Origin: a virus
Direction: 5' to 3' (one strand)
DNA length: 50,292 bases
IMG/VR virus record: IMGVR_UViG_3300010885_046061
Location: 1 to 50,292 of that record
A model generated the notes under the pieces. That model searched no databases, was not told the origin of the DNA, and saw only the letters and a program-made list of their open reading frames with translations. The first letter of the stretch is position 1. Each line of letters begins with the position of its first letter. Positions 8,172 to 16,433 of the stretch are shown here, one piece after another. The translations under genes and the position numbers were made by a program.

Positions 8172-8396
8172 TCAGTCTTTGTCTGTTACTATAACTGCAA
8201 CTTGGTCAACCCAAATCATTCTACCATGGCAAGCAATATTCCATTTAGTTTCGCCGTATTCGTGCGTACATTCTGTAAAAGTTTCTCCGATAAGTCGAAC
8301 ATCTTCTGCTAGATGTTCGACTCCATTCTCAAATACACGCCACACTAGCTTAGAACCATTATGTTTAGTATTAAATCTAATGTGGTACTTGTTCAC
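8172..8396 (-). CDS. Small conserved phage protein, unknown function
   Basis: A 74-residue protein (KYHIRFNTKHNGSKLVWRVF at residues 3-22) with a predicted beta-rich fold. Its start is GTG at 8396; no ATG lies in the conserved part, and GTGA overlaps the stop of the kinase/nucleotidyltransferase gene. I recall similar short proteins with an LVWRVFENGVEHL core and a KWNIACHGRM segment in T4-like phages, without known function. About 65 non-coding bases holding a promoter separate it from the next gene downstream. Confidence 0.82.
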   Translation of the reverse strand: MNKYHIRFNTKHNGSKLVWRVFENGVEHLAEDVRLIGETFTECTHEYGETKWNIACHGRMIWVDQVAVIVTDKD

Positions 8397-9184
8397 TTCA
8401 GACCCAATTCTTTTCTAATTTTAGTAGCACTAATATCAGTAATTGATTCATCAAATGTTTCTTCAGCTGCTGAATATCCAACTCCTCGTCCCCACCCAAT
8501 ATGTACAATGTTAGGCACTACTTGAATATCATATTGCCCTTGATACAACGGATCTAAATCGCGACGGATAAATGATTTCACTTTTTCTACTTCGAAAGGA
8601 TTAGATCCTTGCCACCCTTGAACATCTCTAACTTGAATAATAACTTGCCCGGTACGTTGCAATAGTCTTTCAAACAATGCGCGGTGGCCATCATGCCAAG
8701 GTTGCCAGCGTCCCAGCATTTGCACAGTTTCTTTTTTCCAATCAAATACTGGACGGCGTCGATCATCAATGATGTGTTCGGCGATAAAGTCTGCCCACTT
8801 AGTGGCGTTCTGTTCGTTTATTCGAAAATCATAAATTTCGGGCTCCACAAACATTTTATTAGTATCAGCGTAACGACCTTCGCGTATAGTATCAACCCAC
8901 ACGGTCCAATCTGCTTTAAAATTATTACGCATTTCTACCAATGGTGCAACAAAATCACATAATGCATAATCTGTGTTACATGACATTGACAAATCAAACA
9001 TACGTTTACTTTGTCGAATCCTACCAGCTTCACTGAAATCCCAATCGTTAAATTGTTTTCTTACTTCGTCTGCGTTAAACCAAGTAACTGTTTTGCCATT
9101 GGCTTCTAATAATTGTTTTAATTCTGTTGCTAAGTAGGTTTTTCCTGCACCTGGCAAGCCCATTACTAAAATACGTTGTGTCAT
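8393..9184 (-). CDS. P-loop kinase (APS-kinase-like) fused to HxGH nucleotidyltransferase
   Basis: A 263-residue two-domain protein. Residues 1-140 form a P-loop kinase with Walker A GLPGAGKT (9-16), then NADEVRKQFNDWDFS (37-51), a region resembling adenylylsulfate kinase and related small-molecule kinases. Residues 153-263 form a nucleotidyltransferase of the HIGH superfamily, with GRWQPWHDGH (158-167) and the C-terminal ISATKIRKEL (251-260). Proteins of this design are often labelled adenylylsulfate kinase or NMN adenylyltransferase in phages. The substrate is uncertain: it could activate sulfate, nicotinamide nucleotide or a sugar/alcohol phosphate. It overlaps both neighbours by four bases (GTGA and ATGA). 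Confidence 0.8.
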   Translation of the reverse strand: MTQRILVMGLPGAGKTYLATELKQLLEANGKTVTWFNADEVRKQFNDWDFSEAGRIRQSKRMFDLSMSCNTDYALCDFVAPLVEMRNNFKADWTVWVDTIREGRYADTNKMFVEPEIYDFRINEQNATKWADFIAEHIIDDRRRPVFDWKKETVQMLGRWQPWHDGHRALFERLLQRTGQVIIQVRDVQGWQGSNPFEVEKVKSFIRRDLDPLYQGQYDIQVVPNIVHIGWGRGVGYSAAEETFDESITDISATKIRKELGLK

Positions 9185-10665
9185 GATATTACTTTTACTC
9201 CATATAATTTTTCAAATCTATCTGCGTCTGTTCGGTCATTAACCATAGGCTCGCCTTTGATATTTAAACTAGTATTTAATAGCATAGGACACCCCGTCAT
9301 AATAAACCATTTTTCTAAAAGTTGCCTGATTCCCGATCCGTCCGGCGGCACAGTCTGAACACGACTAGTTCCGTCATGATGCACAATAGCAGGAAATAAC
9401 TCAGGATTCCTGCACTCACTGATGACTTGCATATACCTACTGTTATCCCAATTACCAGGGATATCGAAATAATTATTAACAAGTTCCTCCAAAATAACCG
9501 GCGCAAAGGGTCTGAATTTTTCTCTTTGTTTGATTTCATTTACTTGATCCTTAATATCATCGCCACGTGGATCTGCCAATAGACTTCTATTTCCTAATGC
9601 TCGCGGACCAAATTCTGCTCTGCCAGATGCTACTCCCACAATACGATTAGATAATAGTTCATCTAATACAGCAGTAACAGGGTAAGGCCCAGGTATATTG
9701 TGACCTAAGTAAGCATTTTTCCAATTTATTTTTCTTCCGTATGCCAAAGCTGCGGCACCCAAACTACTGCCAGCATCGCCGGGATTAGGCATAACCCAGA
9801 TGTTTTTAAAATATTCCCCCAGTCTGGCATTAGCTTTACAGTTTAAAGCAACCCCGCCCATATAAACAAGATTATCACTCCAATTGAATTTTTTTGCTCG
9901 ATGCATTATATTCAGTATTAGTCTCTCAGCTAACATTTGTGAACCAGCTGCAATATCCTCATTAGCCAATTCGTCTAGTCTGCCATCAATTAAACCGAGA
10001 TGCAGATTATTTTTAAATTGTGCAGTATACTCATCTTTCACCAATGCCATCTCAATGCCATTTCCGTAGCCTGGATTACCGTATGCTGCCATACCCATCA
10101 GTATATATTCTTCTTCATTGGGTTTTAGTCCTGCTCTTCTAGTCATCGAGCTATAAAATAAACCTATACTGTGAGGGTATATTTGTCTCCATAGTTTTTT
10201 ATAAGTTGCTACTCCGTTGACATATTCAGCAGCCCATATTGTAATAGTGTCCCATTCTCCTATAGCATCAATTACAACTACAGTGGCTCGATCATATGGA
10301 CTGGTTTGAAATCCTGCGGCAGCGTGGCATTTATGATGACTAAAACAACTTATATTAGAGTTAGGGTATCGTGAAAATTCTTTTCCAATTTGATCTACTA
10401 GAATTTGTTTAGTTGTTAATTTTCGCCATTCAATGCCTTGCCCGCTGTACAGTTGTCGTGATTGCTTTAACCATGGTATTTCGTAGTACGCAACTTGTTG
10501 AATATTTAGATGCGTAATTTCTCTGAGCAGACCCAAACTTAAATTTGGATCATTTTTTATTTTAGAATAACGTTCGCTGTGTCCGGCAAAAACTATATCG
10601 CCGTGATAATCAATGACCGATACAGCAGCATCATGGAACCCTGCAGATATACCTAGTATAGTCAT
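9181..10665 (-). CDS. Carbamoyltransferase (NodU/CmcH/TobZ family)
   Basis: A 494-residue O-carbamoyltransferase. The N-terminal ASKHA-type domain begins GISAGFHDAAVSVID (residues 5-19) and carries a metal-binding His cluster HHKCHAAAGF (110-119) and GEWDTITIWA. The middle has MGGVALNCKANARL. The C-terminal domain has FGPRALGNRSLLADPR and LNTSLNIKGEP, the classic signatures. The family makes carbamoyl-adenylate from carbamoyl phosphate and ATP and transfers the carbamoyl group to a hydroxyl, as in nodulation factors and aminoglycosides. Here the acceptor is probably a sugar. It is coupled by ATGA to both the upstream 33-codon gene and the downstream kinase gene. Confidence 0.93.
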   Translation of the reverse strand: MTILGISAGFHDAAVSVIDYHGDIVFAGHSERYSKIKNDPNLSLGLLREITHLNIQQVAYYEIPWLKQSRQLYSGQGIEWRKLTTKQILVDQIGKEFSRYPNSNISCFSHHKCHAAAGFQTSPYDRATVVVIDAIGEWDTITIWAAEYVNGVATYKKLWRQIYPHSIGLFYSSMTRRAGLKPNEEEYILMGMAAYGNPGYGNGIEMALVKDEYTAQFKNNLHLGLIDGRLDELANEDIAAGSQMLAERLILNIMHRAKKFNWSDNLVYMGGVALNCKANARLGEYFKNIWVMPNPGDAGSSLGAAALAYGRKINWKNAYLGHNIPGPYPVTAVLDELLSNRIVGVASGRAEFGPRALGNRSLLADPRGDDIKDQVNEIKQREKFRPFAPVILEELVNNYFDIPGNWDNSRYMQVISECRNPELFPAIVHHDGTSRVQTVPPDGSGIRQLLEKWFIMTGCPMLLNTSLNIKGEPMVNDRTDADRFEKLYGVKVIS

Positions 10666-10763
10666 TTGTAAATAAACGGGTCTTTTTTTCTTAGTTCTTT
10701 AAGTTTTTTTCGATATCGGATTTCTAGAACTATCCGATAATATAAATTTTTAAGCCATTTCAT
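10662..10763 (-). CDS. 33-residue basic protein
   Basis: A short open frame fills the 102-base gap between two larger genes. It encodes MKWLKNLYYRIVLEIRYRKK and continues with LKELRKKDPFIYK. It starts four bases after the stop of the upstream gene, and its stop shares ATGA with the carbamoyltransferase start, so the fit is exact. The peptide is strongly basic and amphipathic, with an aromatic N-terminus and a conserved-looking DPFIYK end. I recall very similar peptides in T4-like marine phages. Function unknown; membrane or nucleic-acid binding would fit the composition. Confidence 0.75.
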   Translation of the reverse strand: MKWLKNLYYRIVLEIRYRKKLKELRKKDPFIYK

Positions 10764-10767
10764 ATTT

Positions 10768-11835
10768 TTATTTATTGAGTAAACTACTGCTGTAATCGTA
10801 ACCTGGTTTTAATCTCAAAATCTGTTGATCATAATAGTCTTTATCAGCCCAGGAATAATTAAATTCAGCTGATACATCTCCTGCTTCGATTTTAAATATG
10901 TCCAGATGATTGCTCAGAGCAGACCATTCAGATTCGGGATCTTGTAAGTTTATTATTTTACCTACTTCATGGTATCCGAAATTATATTCTGGATTATTAT
11001 GATCAAAACCATTTTTTGTTAACCATTCAGAAAACTGATCCATTCTAATTTTATGCCAAGGATAATCGCCTGCGTAAGTAACATCCCTTGACCATTCTAT
11101 ATCAAATTCTCCGCTATAATATCGTAAATGGGTAATAGCTTCGCAAACTGATTGATCTATATCTTGGCCTTGTTCGTCAATGAAAACTTCAAACAGTGTC
11201 TTTCCTATTTGTGTCCAGTGCATGTAGACATGTCCAAATTTTCTATCGTAGCAAGATTTATCAAATGTTTTTTTCAGTGTTGTGGGAAATTCAAATCTTG
11301 GACTGTTCAAAAATGTAGTAATTTGACTGGGCCTAATCCATTGTGGTGCTTCTATTTTCTTTTTTTGACTTAACATTAAACTTTCGGCTTCATGGCACAG
11401 ATTGTTTAGTTGTCTTATAGCAAATTTAGTGGTATAGTCCGCACGTTTATACCAATCACTCAATCCCCATACTGTACCTTGCAGTACTTCGAAGTGATTG
11501 TGTAATTTGTTCATCAACTCTTGATTTGGGTTTATGCTATCTGGGAGCAAATCTCCAGTGGAATAATTTTCTTCAATTTCATACTCACCGCGAAAAAATT
11601 GATTTATTTCATTTTTGGCCCAACGCAGTTCTCCACAAATATATTCTAAATCTCGTGGGCTGTCAGGAAAACCTAAAAAGCAAAAGTTTTTTTCTAGATA
11701 TTTTTGTTCCCGTAAAAGGTTTTTCAGTGCAGTGAACCAATTATTTGCTAGTTCATTGTCAAATACTTCTACGGTATAATCAATGGTTTGATATTTTTCC
11801 AATGGGTTTCTGTAAATAATTTTAACTTTATTCAT
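10768..11835 (-). CDS. Conserved phage protein of unknown function
   Basis: A 355-residue soluble protein. Visible features are a beta-strand start (MNKVKIIYRNPL), a Trp/Tyr-rich middle (GTVWGLSDWYKRADYTTKFA), and a well-marked stretch GHVYMHWTQIGKTLFEVF (about residues 200-217) followed by RYYSGEFDIEWSRD. I remember relatives in other marine T4-like phages, often near radical SAM genes, but no function. No Cys motif, P-loop or signal peptide is visible. It overlaps the upstream radical SAM gene by eight bases (ATGAATAA), so it is probably made with it and could be a substrate or partner of that pathway. Confidence 0.8.
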   Translation of the reverse strand: MNKVKIIYRNPLEKYQTIDYTVEVFDNELANNWFTALKNLLREQKYLEKNFCFLGFPDSPRDLEYICGELRWAKNEINQFFRGEYEIEENYSTGDLLPDSINPNQELMNKLHNHFEVLQGTVWGLSDWYKRADYTTKFAIRQLNNLCHEAESLMLSQKKKIEAPQWIRPSQITTFLNSPRFEFPTTLKKTFDKSCYDRKFGHVYMHWTQIGKTLFEVFIDEQGQDIDQSVCEAITHLRYYSGEFDIEWSRDVTYAGDYPWHKIRMDQFSEWLTKNGFDHNNPEYNFGYHEVGKIINLQDPESEWSALSNHLDIFKIEAGDVSAEFNYSWADKDYYDQQILRLKPGYDYSSSLLNK

Positions 11836-13120
11836 TGATACTGTCCCACCATTTTAGTACTTGTGGTCTATTAGACAAAATGTCTCGCATTGTAAATTTG
11901 TCCTGTCTGATACTTTCTAATTGTAGCATACGAAGCTTACCCTTTGCAATGGCCGATTGATATTGATCAGGCCACTGCTCTTGAAATGTAGGTCTAGTTT
12001 TTAGTTGTACAAGGATATCCTTTAAAGCGCCGCCCACTGTGGGTATGATTTCATCTACCCAAGGATGTAATAGATTCATGGGAAGGGCTAAAGGTGACAT
12101 AACTATGTCCGGGCTAAAACTAAAAATTACTTTCGAAAGAACATCGACTTTTTCTTCTTCTGCAAGTCGCTGGATATTAGTAACTTCGAACATGCCGGGC
12201 AAAGTGAGCGTAAAGTCAATTCGCATCTGACGTCTGTGACGAGCAATTTTAACTCCTTGACGGAAATTTTTAAGCCATTCATCGTAGTCAAGACCTGTTC
12301 TAATGTATTCACCAATTTTACCCGTGCCGTCGATACTTGCACAAATCTGCCAATCACGAAGCCCGTTGAGAATATCATTATAAAGATTAATGCCTTTATA
12401 ATTAATTCTTGATAAGTTTGTATTGTATCTAGCATAAACATTCGGACCGTCTCCTAATTCTATAATCCTTTGCATGTAGCGCCAATGCTGTTCATACATA
12501 AGAGGTTCACCGCCAACCCAATATACTTCTTCTATGCGGTGTTCTTCGACGGCTTGACTAAATTCTGCCTCAATTTGTGTGTCTTGAAATTGTTCAATTT
12601 GTTTTTTAACTTTGGGCTGCATCCAGTTATTTTTTGGATCATGCCAATTGATCATGTTGTGCTGTCGTTGCTCGCTTTCCCAAGCACTGCTTAACATGTC
12701 TCCGCACATGCGGCATTTAAAATTACAAAGATTACTGAATCGGTAATCCCAACTCACAGGCTTCATATCAGTTGAACCGTCGGGCTGTGTCTTTTCCATT
12801 GCCTCATTGTACTTATGGCTAAACAATTGATTAAAATAACTACGGTAAACAGATGTGTTCAATAACTTATCATTGCATACTTCACACTCGGGCAAAGTTT
12901 CTCCTGCCATCATGCGACGACGAACAGACCTCATATGCTCGCTATTCCAGTGCTCGTCTAAGGTAATAGGTATATATTTTCCTGTTCCGTCAGCGGTGTC
13001 GATGTATTGTTTAAAATTCTGTGCTGGCTCGCGACTAGCACAGCACATTCTGCGTTCAGTTTGTGGACTGAGATATGTATGTGTCCATGGTGCAAGGCAA
13101 AGAGTAAGCGGCTTATTCAT
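11828..13120 (-). CDS. Radical SAM protein with N-terminal auxiliary-cluster (twitch/SPASM-like) cysteines, group A
   Basis: A 430-residue radical SAM enzyme. The SAM-binding iron-sulfur motif is Cys132-x3-Cys136-x2-Cys139 in SNLCNFKCRMCG, and GGEP lies at 203-206. Ahead of it is a cysteine set typical of an extra iron-sulfur cluster: Cys8 in CLAPWTH, Cys26-Cys27, and Cys79/Cys82 in CEVC. Such enzymes modify peptides, sugars or cofactors by radical chemistry; the substrate is unknown. It belongs with the proteins at 13855-15105 and 15102-16433. It overlaps both neighbours by the same 8-base junction type. Confidence 0.9.
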   Translation of the reverse strand: MNKPLTLCLAPWTHTYLSPQTERRMCCASREPAQNFKQYIDTADGTGKYIPITLDEHWNSEHMRSVRRRMMAGETLPECEVCNDKLLNTSVYRSYFNQLFSHKYNEAMEKTQPDGSTDMKPVSWDYRFSNLCNFKCRMCGDMLSSAWESEQRQHNMINWHDPKNNWMQPKVKKQIEQFQDTQIEAEFSQAVEEHRIEEVYWVGGEPLMYEQHWRYMQRIIELGDGPNVYARYNTNLSRINYKGINLYNDILNGLRDWQICASIDGTGKIGEYIRTGLDYDEWLKNFRQGVKIARHRRQMRIDFTLTLPGMFEVTNIQRLAEEEKVDVLSKVIFSFSPDIVMSPLALPMNLLHPWVDEIIPTVGGALKDILVQLKTRPTFQEQWPDQYQSAIAKGKLRMLQLESIRQDKFTMRDILSNRPQVLKWWDSINE

Positions 13121-13862
13121 GAATTATATCAATTAATCTATCTGCCCATTGCTCGTGGCATTGAATACTATGATGTGATTTATCAAAAGCATTACTATCT
13201 AAGTCCCAAATTGAATTACACGAATCATTGAAATGCATTTTAACTTTATTGTTAATTAGAATTTCTTGTATTTCTTTTGAATACGTATCAACTTTCTGAA
13301 AATGTATATTATAACATGGAATGTTTAAAAGTCTAAGAATAGTATTAGCTTCGATTATTGAAGACGCCCACGATTCTAATAGATTGTTTTCGGACAATTT
13401 TATTGCATGATGAATTAAACACTGTGACGGAGAGTAGACCGATTCGAAATGTGCCACATTTTTTTCATACACAAACATTCTATAAGGGTTGGGCCATTGC
13501 GCGACCACAAATTTTGGAACTTTTTGAATATTGTTAACCCAGGATAATATATTCTTTTTTACAAACATCGCACCAGATGATGCCACGCCCAAATTAATCA
13601 CTCGCAATCCCAGGCGTTGACTCAATTGATTACTGTACACAAATTCATACGGAAGACCCACTCCTTCGGTATGACTGCACCCAATGGCTATTGCATAACT
13701 ATCCGGTATATTGTCAAATTGTTCTGTTCGATAACCCTGACTATTATACACGTATTCCACCGTATCTTTGGATACATGTTGAATACTCGTCTTTTTATTT
13801 GCCCTAGCTAGTTTTATAACCGGCCTAGCAAAACTATCTAGTAGAGTAAATTGTTCATTCAT
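13113..13862 (-). CDS. SGNH/GDSL-hydrolase-like protein
   Basis: A 249-residue protein with weak but ordered SGNH-hydrolase blocks. Block I is AIGCSHTEGVG (about residues 58-68), with the nucleophile position Ser in GCSHT. Block II is NLGVASSGAMF (about 95-105). A late Asp/His pair lies in DKSHHSIQCHEQWA near residue 230. Members of the fold act as esterases, for example removing or transferring acetyl groups on glycans. No signal peptide is seen, so it would act in the cytoplasm. It sits between two radical SAM genes with 8-base overlaps on both sides, which makes a shared pathway likely. Confidence 0.68.
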   Translation of the reverse strand: MNEQFTLLDSFARPVIKLARANKKTSIQHVSKDTVEYVYNSQGYRTEQFDNIPDSYAIAIGCSHTEGVGLPYEFVYSNQLSQRLGLRVINLGVASSGAMFVKKNILSWVNNIQKVPKFVVAQWPNPYRMFVYEKNVAHFESVYSPSQCLIHHAIKLSENNLLESWASSIIEANTILRLLNIPCYNIHFQKVDTYSKEIQEILINNKVKMHFNDSCNSIWDLDSNAFDKSHHSIQCHEQWADRLIDIIHE

Positions 13863-15105
13863 ACCCCATGGCCTTTGCTATTTCTGGATGCGTATCCATA
13901 AAGTTCTGTTTACGGTATTCATCTGTTCGTTTCATTTTTTTAAGAAATTCTTTACCGTCACTGCCTGACCCCAATTCAATGAATTTAATTACATTGTCAA
14001 TTTCTTTTTGGTATCCAGCAGATTTCCAAAATGTAGTTTTTAATTTATTTAATACTAAATCTTTTGCAATAGGTGTCAGATTCTGTATGTTCATATGACC
14101 AGGACTATGTAACATATTAAAATATATACTATCAAAAGATTTAGTACCTGCCCAAGCTAGAAGTTCATCTAAGTAATAGACATTTTGAATATTAATAGTG
14201 AAACAAAGCTGTGTGGTAATATTCGGCGAGTCAACGTGTTTAGCAAAATGTATTCCGTCGATTATTTCATTAGCGTCATCCCACTTAGCCCCGTATCGCT
14301 CATATTCAAATCTGTCATCAACATTGTCAACACTAAAAGCAATATCAACACGACCAAAATGATTCCATAACGCAGATTTTTCTACGCCCAAGCAATTAAC
14401 AGTGGCATTGGTATTGTAGTGTATATCAATATGTTTACTATCACCAGTGTTTACTGCATGACGCAATAATTCCCAGTGTTCTTCGATTAACCAAGGTTCG
14501 CCGCCTGTGAATTCAAAATACTTTATTTGTGGTAATAGTGTTTTTAAATTTTCCCAGAACGCAGAACTTTCCTGTGGCCATCTTCCTTGTTTCAACCAGG
14601 CATATGCTATGTGTGTTTTCTTATCAACATTTTTAGGCAAGTAATCCATTTCTTCGGCAGCCCATTTACTACTAGACCAGCTGCCACATATACGACATTT
14701 AAGATTACAAATATTTCCCAACTTTAAGTCAATGAACCAAAGTTGATCGGGGGTGTCATTTTGCCAATCTATTAGAGTGTCTAACTCGTCAACGGTTTTA
14801 CTTTCAGTAAATTCTTTAAATCTTAATTTGCTGTAAATGCGTTTGCTATCTCGCCCGGCATTTTCTTCTTCCCAGCATCTATTGCAAGTTTTAGGTTTTT
14901 CGCCGCGACGAAATTGCTGACGTAATGTTTGCATGTACTTACTTTTATAAATGTCAGATAATGTTACTTCGGTTAACTGAAATTTATTGCCGTTGTCATC
15001 TATTATTTCTTCTTGTGCAAGACAGCAAGGTCTTGCAGTGCCCATTGGACTAGCTTCTATGCTAATCCAAGGCAACATACAAATTGTGTCTGGCAAGTTA
15101 TTCAT
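13855..15105 (-). CDS. Radical SAM protein with auxiliary-cluster cysteines, group A
   Basis: A 416-residue radical SAM enzyme. The cluster motif is Cys133-x3-Cys137-x2-Cys140 in NICNLKCRICG, with FTGGEPWL downstream. N-terminal cysteines Cys9 (CMLPWIS), Cys27-Cys28 (PCC) and Cys74/Cys77 (CNRC) form the same extra-cluster pattern as in the other group A proteins. The segment RICGSWSSSKWAAEE right after the motif resembles MCGDMLSSAWESE and TCGPVFSSNWYND in its paralogues. The substrate is unknown. ATGA couples it to the upstream radical SAM gene, and ATGAATGA couples it to the SGNH-like gene. Confidence 0.9.
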   Translation of the reverse strand: MNNLPDTICMLPWISIEASPMGTARPCCLAQEEIIDDNGNKFQLTEVTLSDIYKSKYMQTLRQQFRRGEKPKTCNRCWEEENAGRDSKRIYSKLRFKEFTESKTVDELDTLIDWQNDTPDQLWFIDLKLGNICNLKCRICGSWSSSKWAAEEMDYLPKNVDKKTHIAYAWLKQGRWPQESSAFWENLKTLLPQIKYFEFTGGEPWLIEEHWELLRHAVNTGDSKHIDIHYNTNATVNCLGVEKSALWNHFGRVDIAFSVDNVDDRFEYERYGAKWDDANEIIDGIHFAKHVDSPNITTQLCFTINIQNVYYLDELLAWAGTKSFDSIYFNMLHSPGHMNIQNLTPIAKDLVLNKLKTTFWKSAGYQKEIDNVIKFIELGSGSDGKEFLKKMKRTDEYRKQNFMDTHPEIAKAMGYE

Positions 15106-16433
15106 TTTAAACTGGCTAGTTCTGGAAAAGTCTCCCAGAAATTTTCATTTCTAAGATCGTCTAATTTTTGTATCTCTTGTTTAAATTTAGGCCACATATG
15201 TGATTTATCATCTGCCATTAGTAAATTTATAGCACTGCGAAATCCTGTGGTTGCTCGTTTAAGTGTGTCTTGTGGTTCTAACCATTCTAAATGTTTTTCA
15301 TATGCAGGCTTTACCACAGACTCTTTAAAATGAACGGGCAATGTGTCGATTCTGTACCAGTCTGGACTTTGACAGATATTTACGTTAAAATCTTTGGCTT
15401 TAATAAAACCTAAGTCTACCCATTCTTTGTGGAAGTCCAACACATGCAGGATATTCATATTACTGATAGTTGCAGCAATATAAAAGTCAACGTGCGGAAC
15501 TTCTGCTAACATTTTTTCTCTATTAGCCACAGTTTGTTTCCACTCTGTACCTTTTCTCATTAGTTCTGCTCTTGCTCCGCTGGCATCTAAGCTGGCGCCT
15601 ACACCCACTGTTTTAAAATGTTTCCAATATTCGAAAACATGTTTATCTTTAAAGGCTAACTCACTGAAATTTGTATTGTACTGAATGCACACATCAGTGC
15701 GGCCAGCTTCAATTAGTTTTTCTAATAGATAGTAATGCTCCTTCATAATTAATGGCTCACCACCTGCAAAATAAACTTGTTCCAGATAAGGAATATGTTC
15801 CTCCATTTGACGAATCATACTATCTTCATTACCAGCGGTGTATTCTATTCTTGCCAATGGCACATTGTTTACATCTGGCACTCGGTTGTACAACTTTACA
15901 TGGTCGTTGTACCAATTACTGCTAAAGACTGGGCCACATGTTCTGCAACGAAAATTACACAAATTGCTAAATCTAACGTCCCAATATCTAATTTTGAATT
16001 CTGGATGTGTTCCATCTAGTAGAGTTTTGTCAATGTCTTGTATATTATGTCCGTAGCTACGATTGGCATCATATCGCATACTAAAGAAGCCGTTAGCTTC
16101 TTGCTCATAGCATTTAGTGCATTGTTTAACTGGTTTATCTTCCAGCATTAGTCTTCTAATTTCTTTGTAGCCTTCTTGATTCCACACCTCCTCCATTGTA
16201 TTCTTTTTTAGATTACCCACAGGATGAAAATATTCTGCAAAGCAACAAGGATATACACGGCCATCTGGGTATGCATGTTGATGAACCCAAGGCAACATAC
16301 AAAATGACTTGCTGTCAGTCAGTCTGCTAACTTGTGTCTCTGTTAGAGTGTCGGGATCAACGAATAGCGGCTTCCGACTGTTATAGTCGTAACAGCTCTT
16401 ATAAGATTTATCTATTTTTTTATCTTCACTCAT
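15102..16433 (-). CDS. Radical SAM protein with auxiliary-cluster cysteines, group A
   Basis: A 443-residue radical SAM enzyme. The motif is Cys159-x3-Cys163-x2-Cys166 in SNLCNFRCRTCG, followed by YFAGGEPLI. The auxiliary set is Cys45 (CMLPWVH), Cys63-Cys64 (YPCC) and Cys105/Cys108 (CTKC). It has an N-terminal extension of about 40 residues compared with its two group A relatives. I chose the ATG at 16433, which gives an ATGA overlap with the preceding stop; an upstream in-frame TTG at 16448 would add five residues. Substrate unknown. Confidence 0.9.
   Translation of the reverse strand: MSEDKKIDKSYKSCYDYNSRKPLFVDPDTLTETQVSRLTDSKSFCMLPWVHQHAYPDGRVYPCCFAEYFHPVGNLKKNTMEEVWNQEGYKEIRRLMLEDKPVKQCTKCYEQEANGFFSMRYDANRSYGHNIQDIDKTLLDGTHPEFKIRYWDVRFSNLCNFRCRTCGPVFSSNWYNDHVKLYNRVPDVNNVPLARIEYTAGNEDSMIRQMEEHIPYLEQVYFAGGEPLIMKEHYYLLEKLIEAGRTDVCIQYNTNFSELAFKDKHVFEYWKHFKTVGVGASLDASGARAELMRKGTEWKQTVANREKMLAEVPHVDFYIAATISNMNILHVLDFHKEWVDLGFIKAKDFNVNICQSPDWYRIDTLPVHFKESVVKPAYEKHLEWLEPQDTLKRATTGFRSAINLLMADDKSHMWPKFKQEIQKLDDLRNENFWETFPELASLK

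Noticed and set aside
9315-9539. 74-residue minus-strand frame with a hydrophobic centre
   Set aside because: It is embedded out of frame in the conserved C-terminal part of the carbamoyltransferase gene and shows no independent signals.
12127-12441. 104-residue minus-strand frame with a membrane-like helix (IIKALIFIMIFSTGFVIGRF)
   Set aside because: It lies in another frame entirely inside a well-supported radical SAM gene on the same strand, has no ribosome binding site of note, and its hydrophobic stretch is explained by the codon pattern of the host gene.
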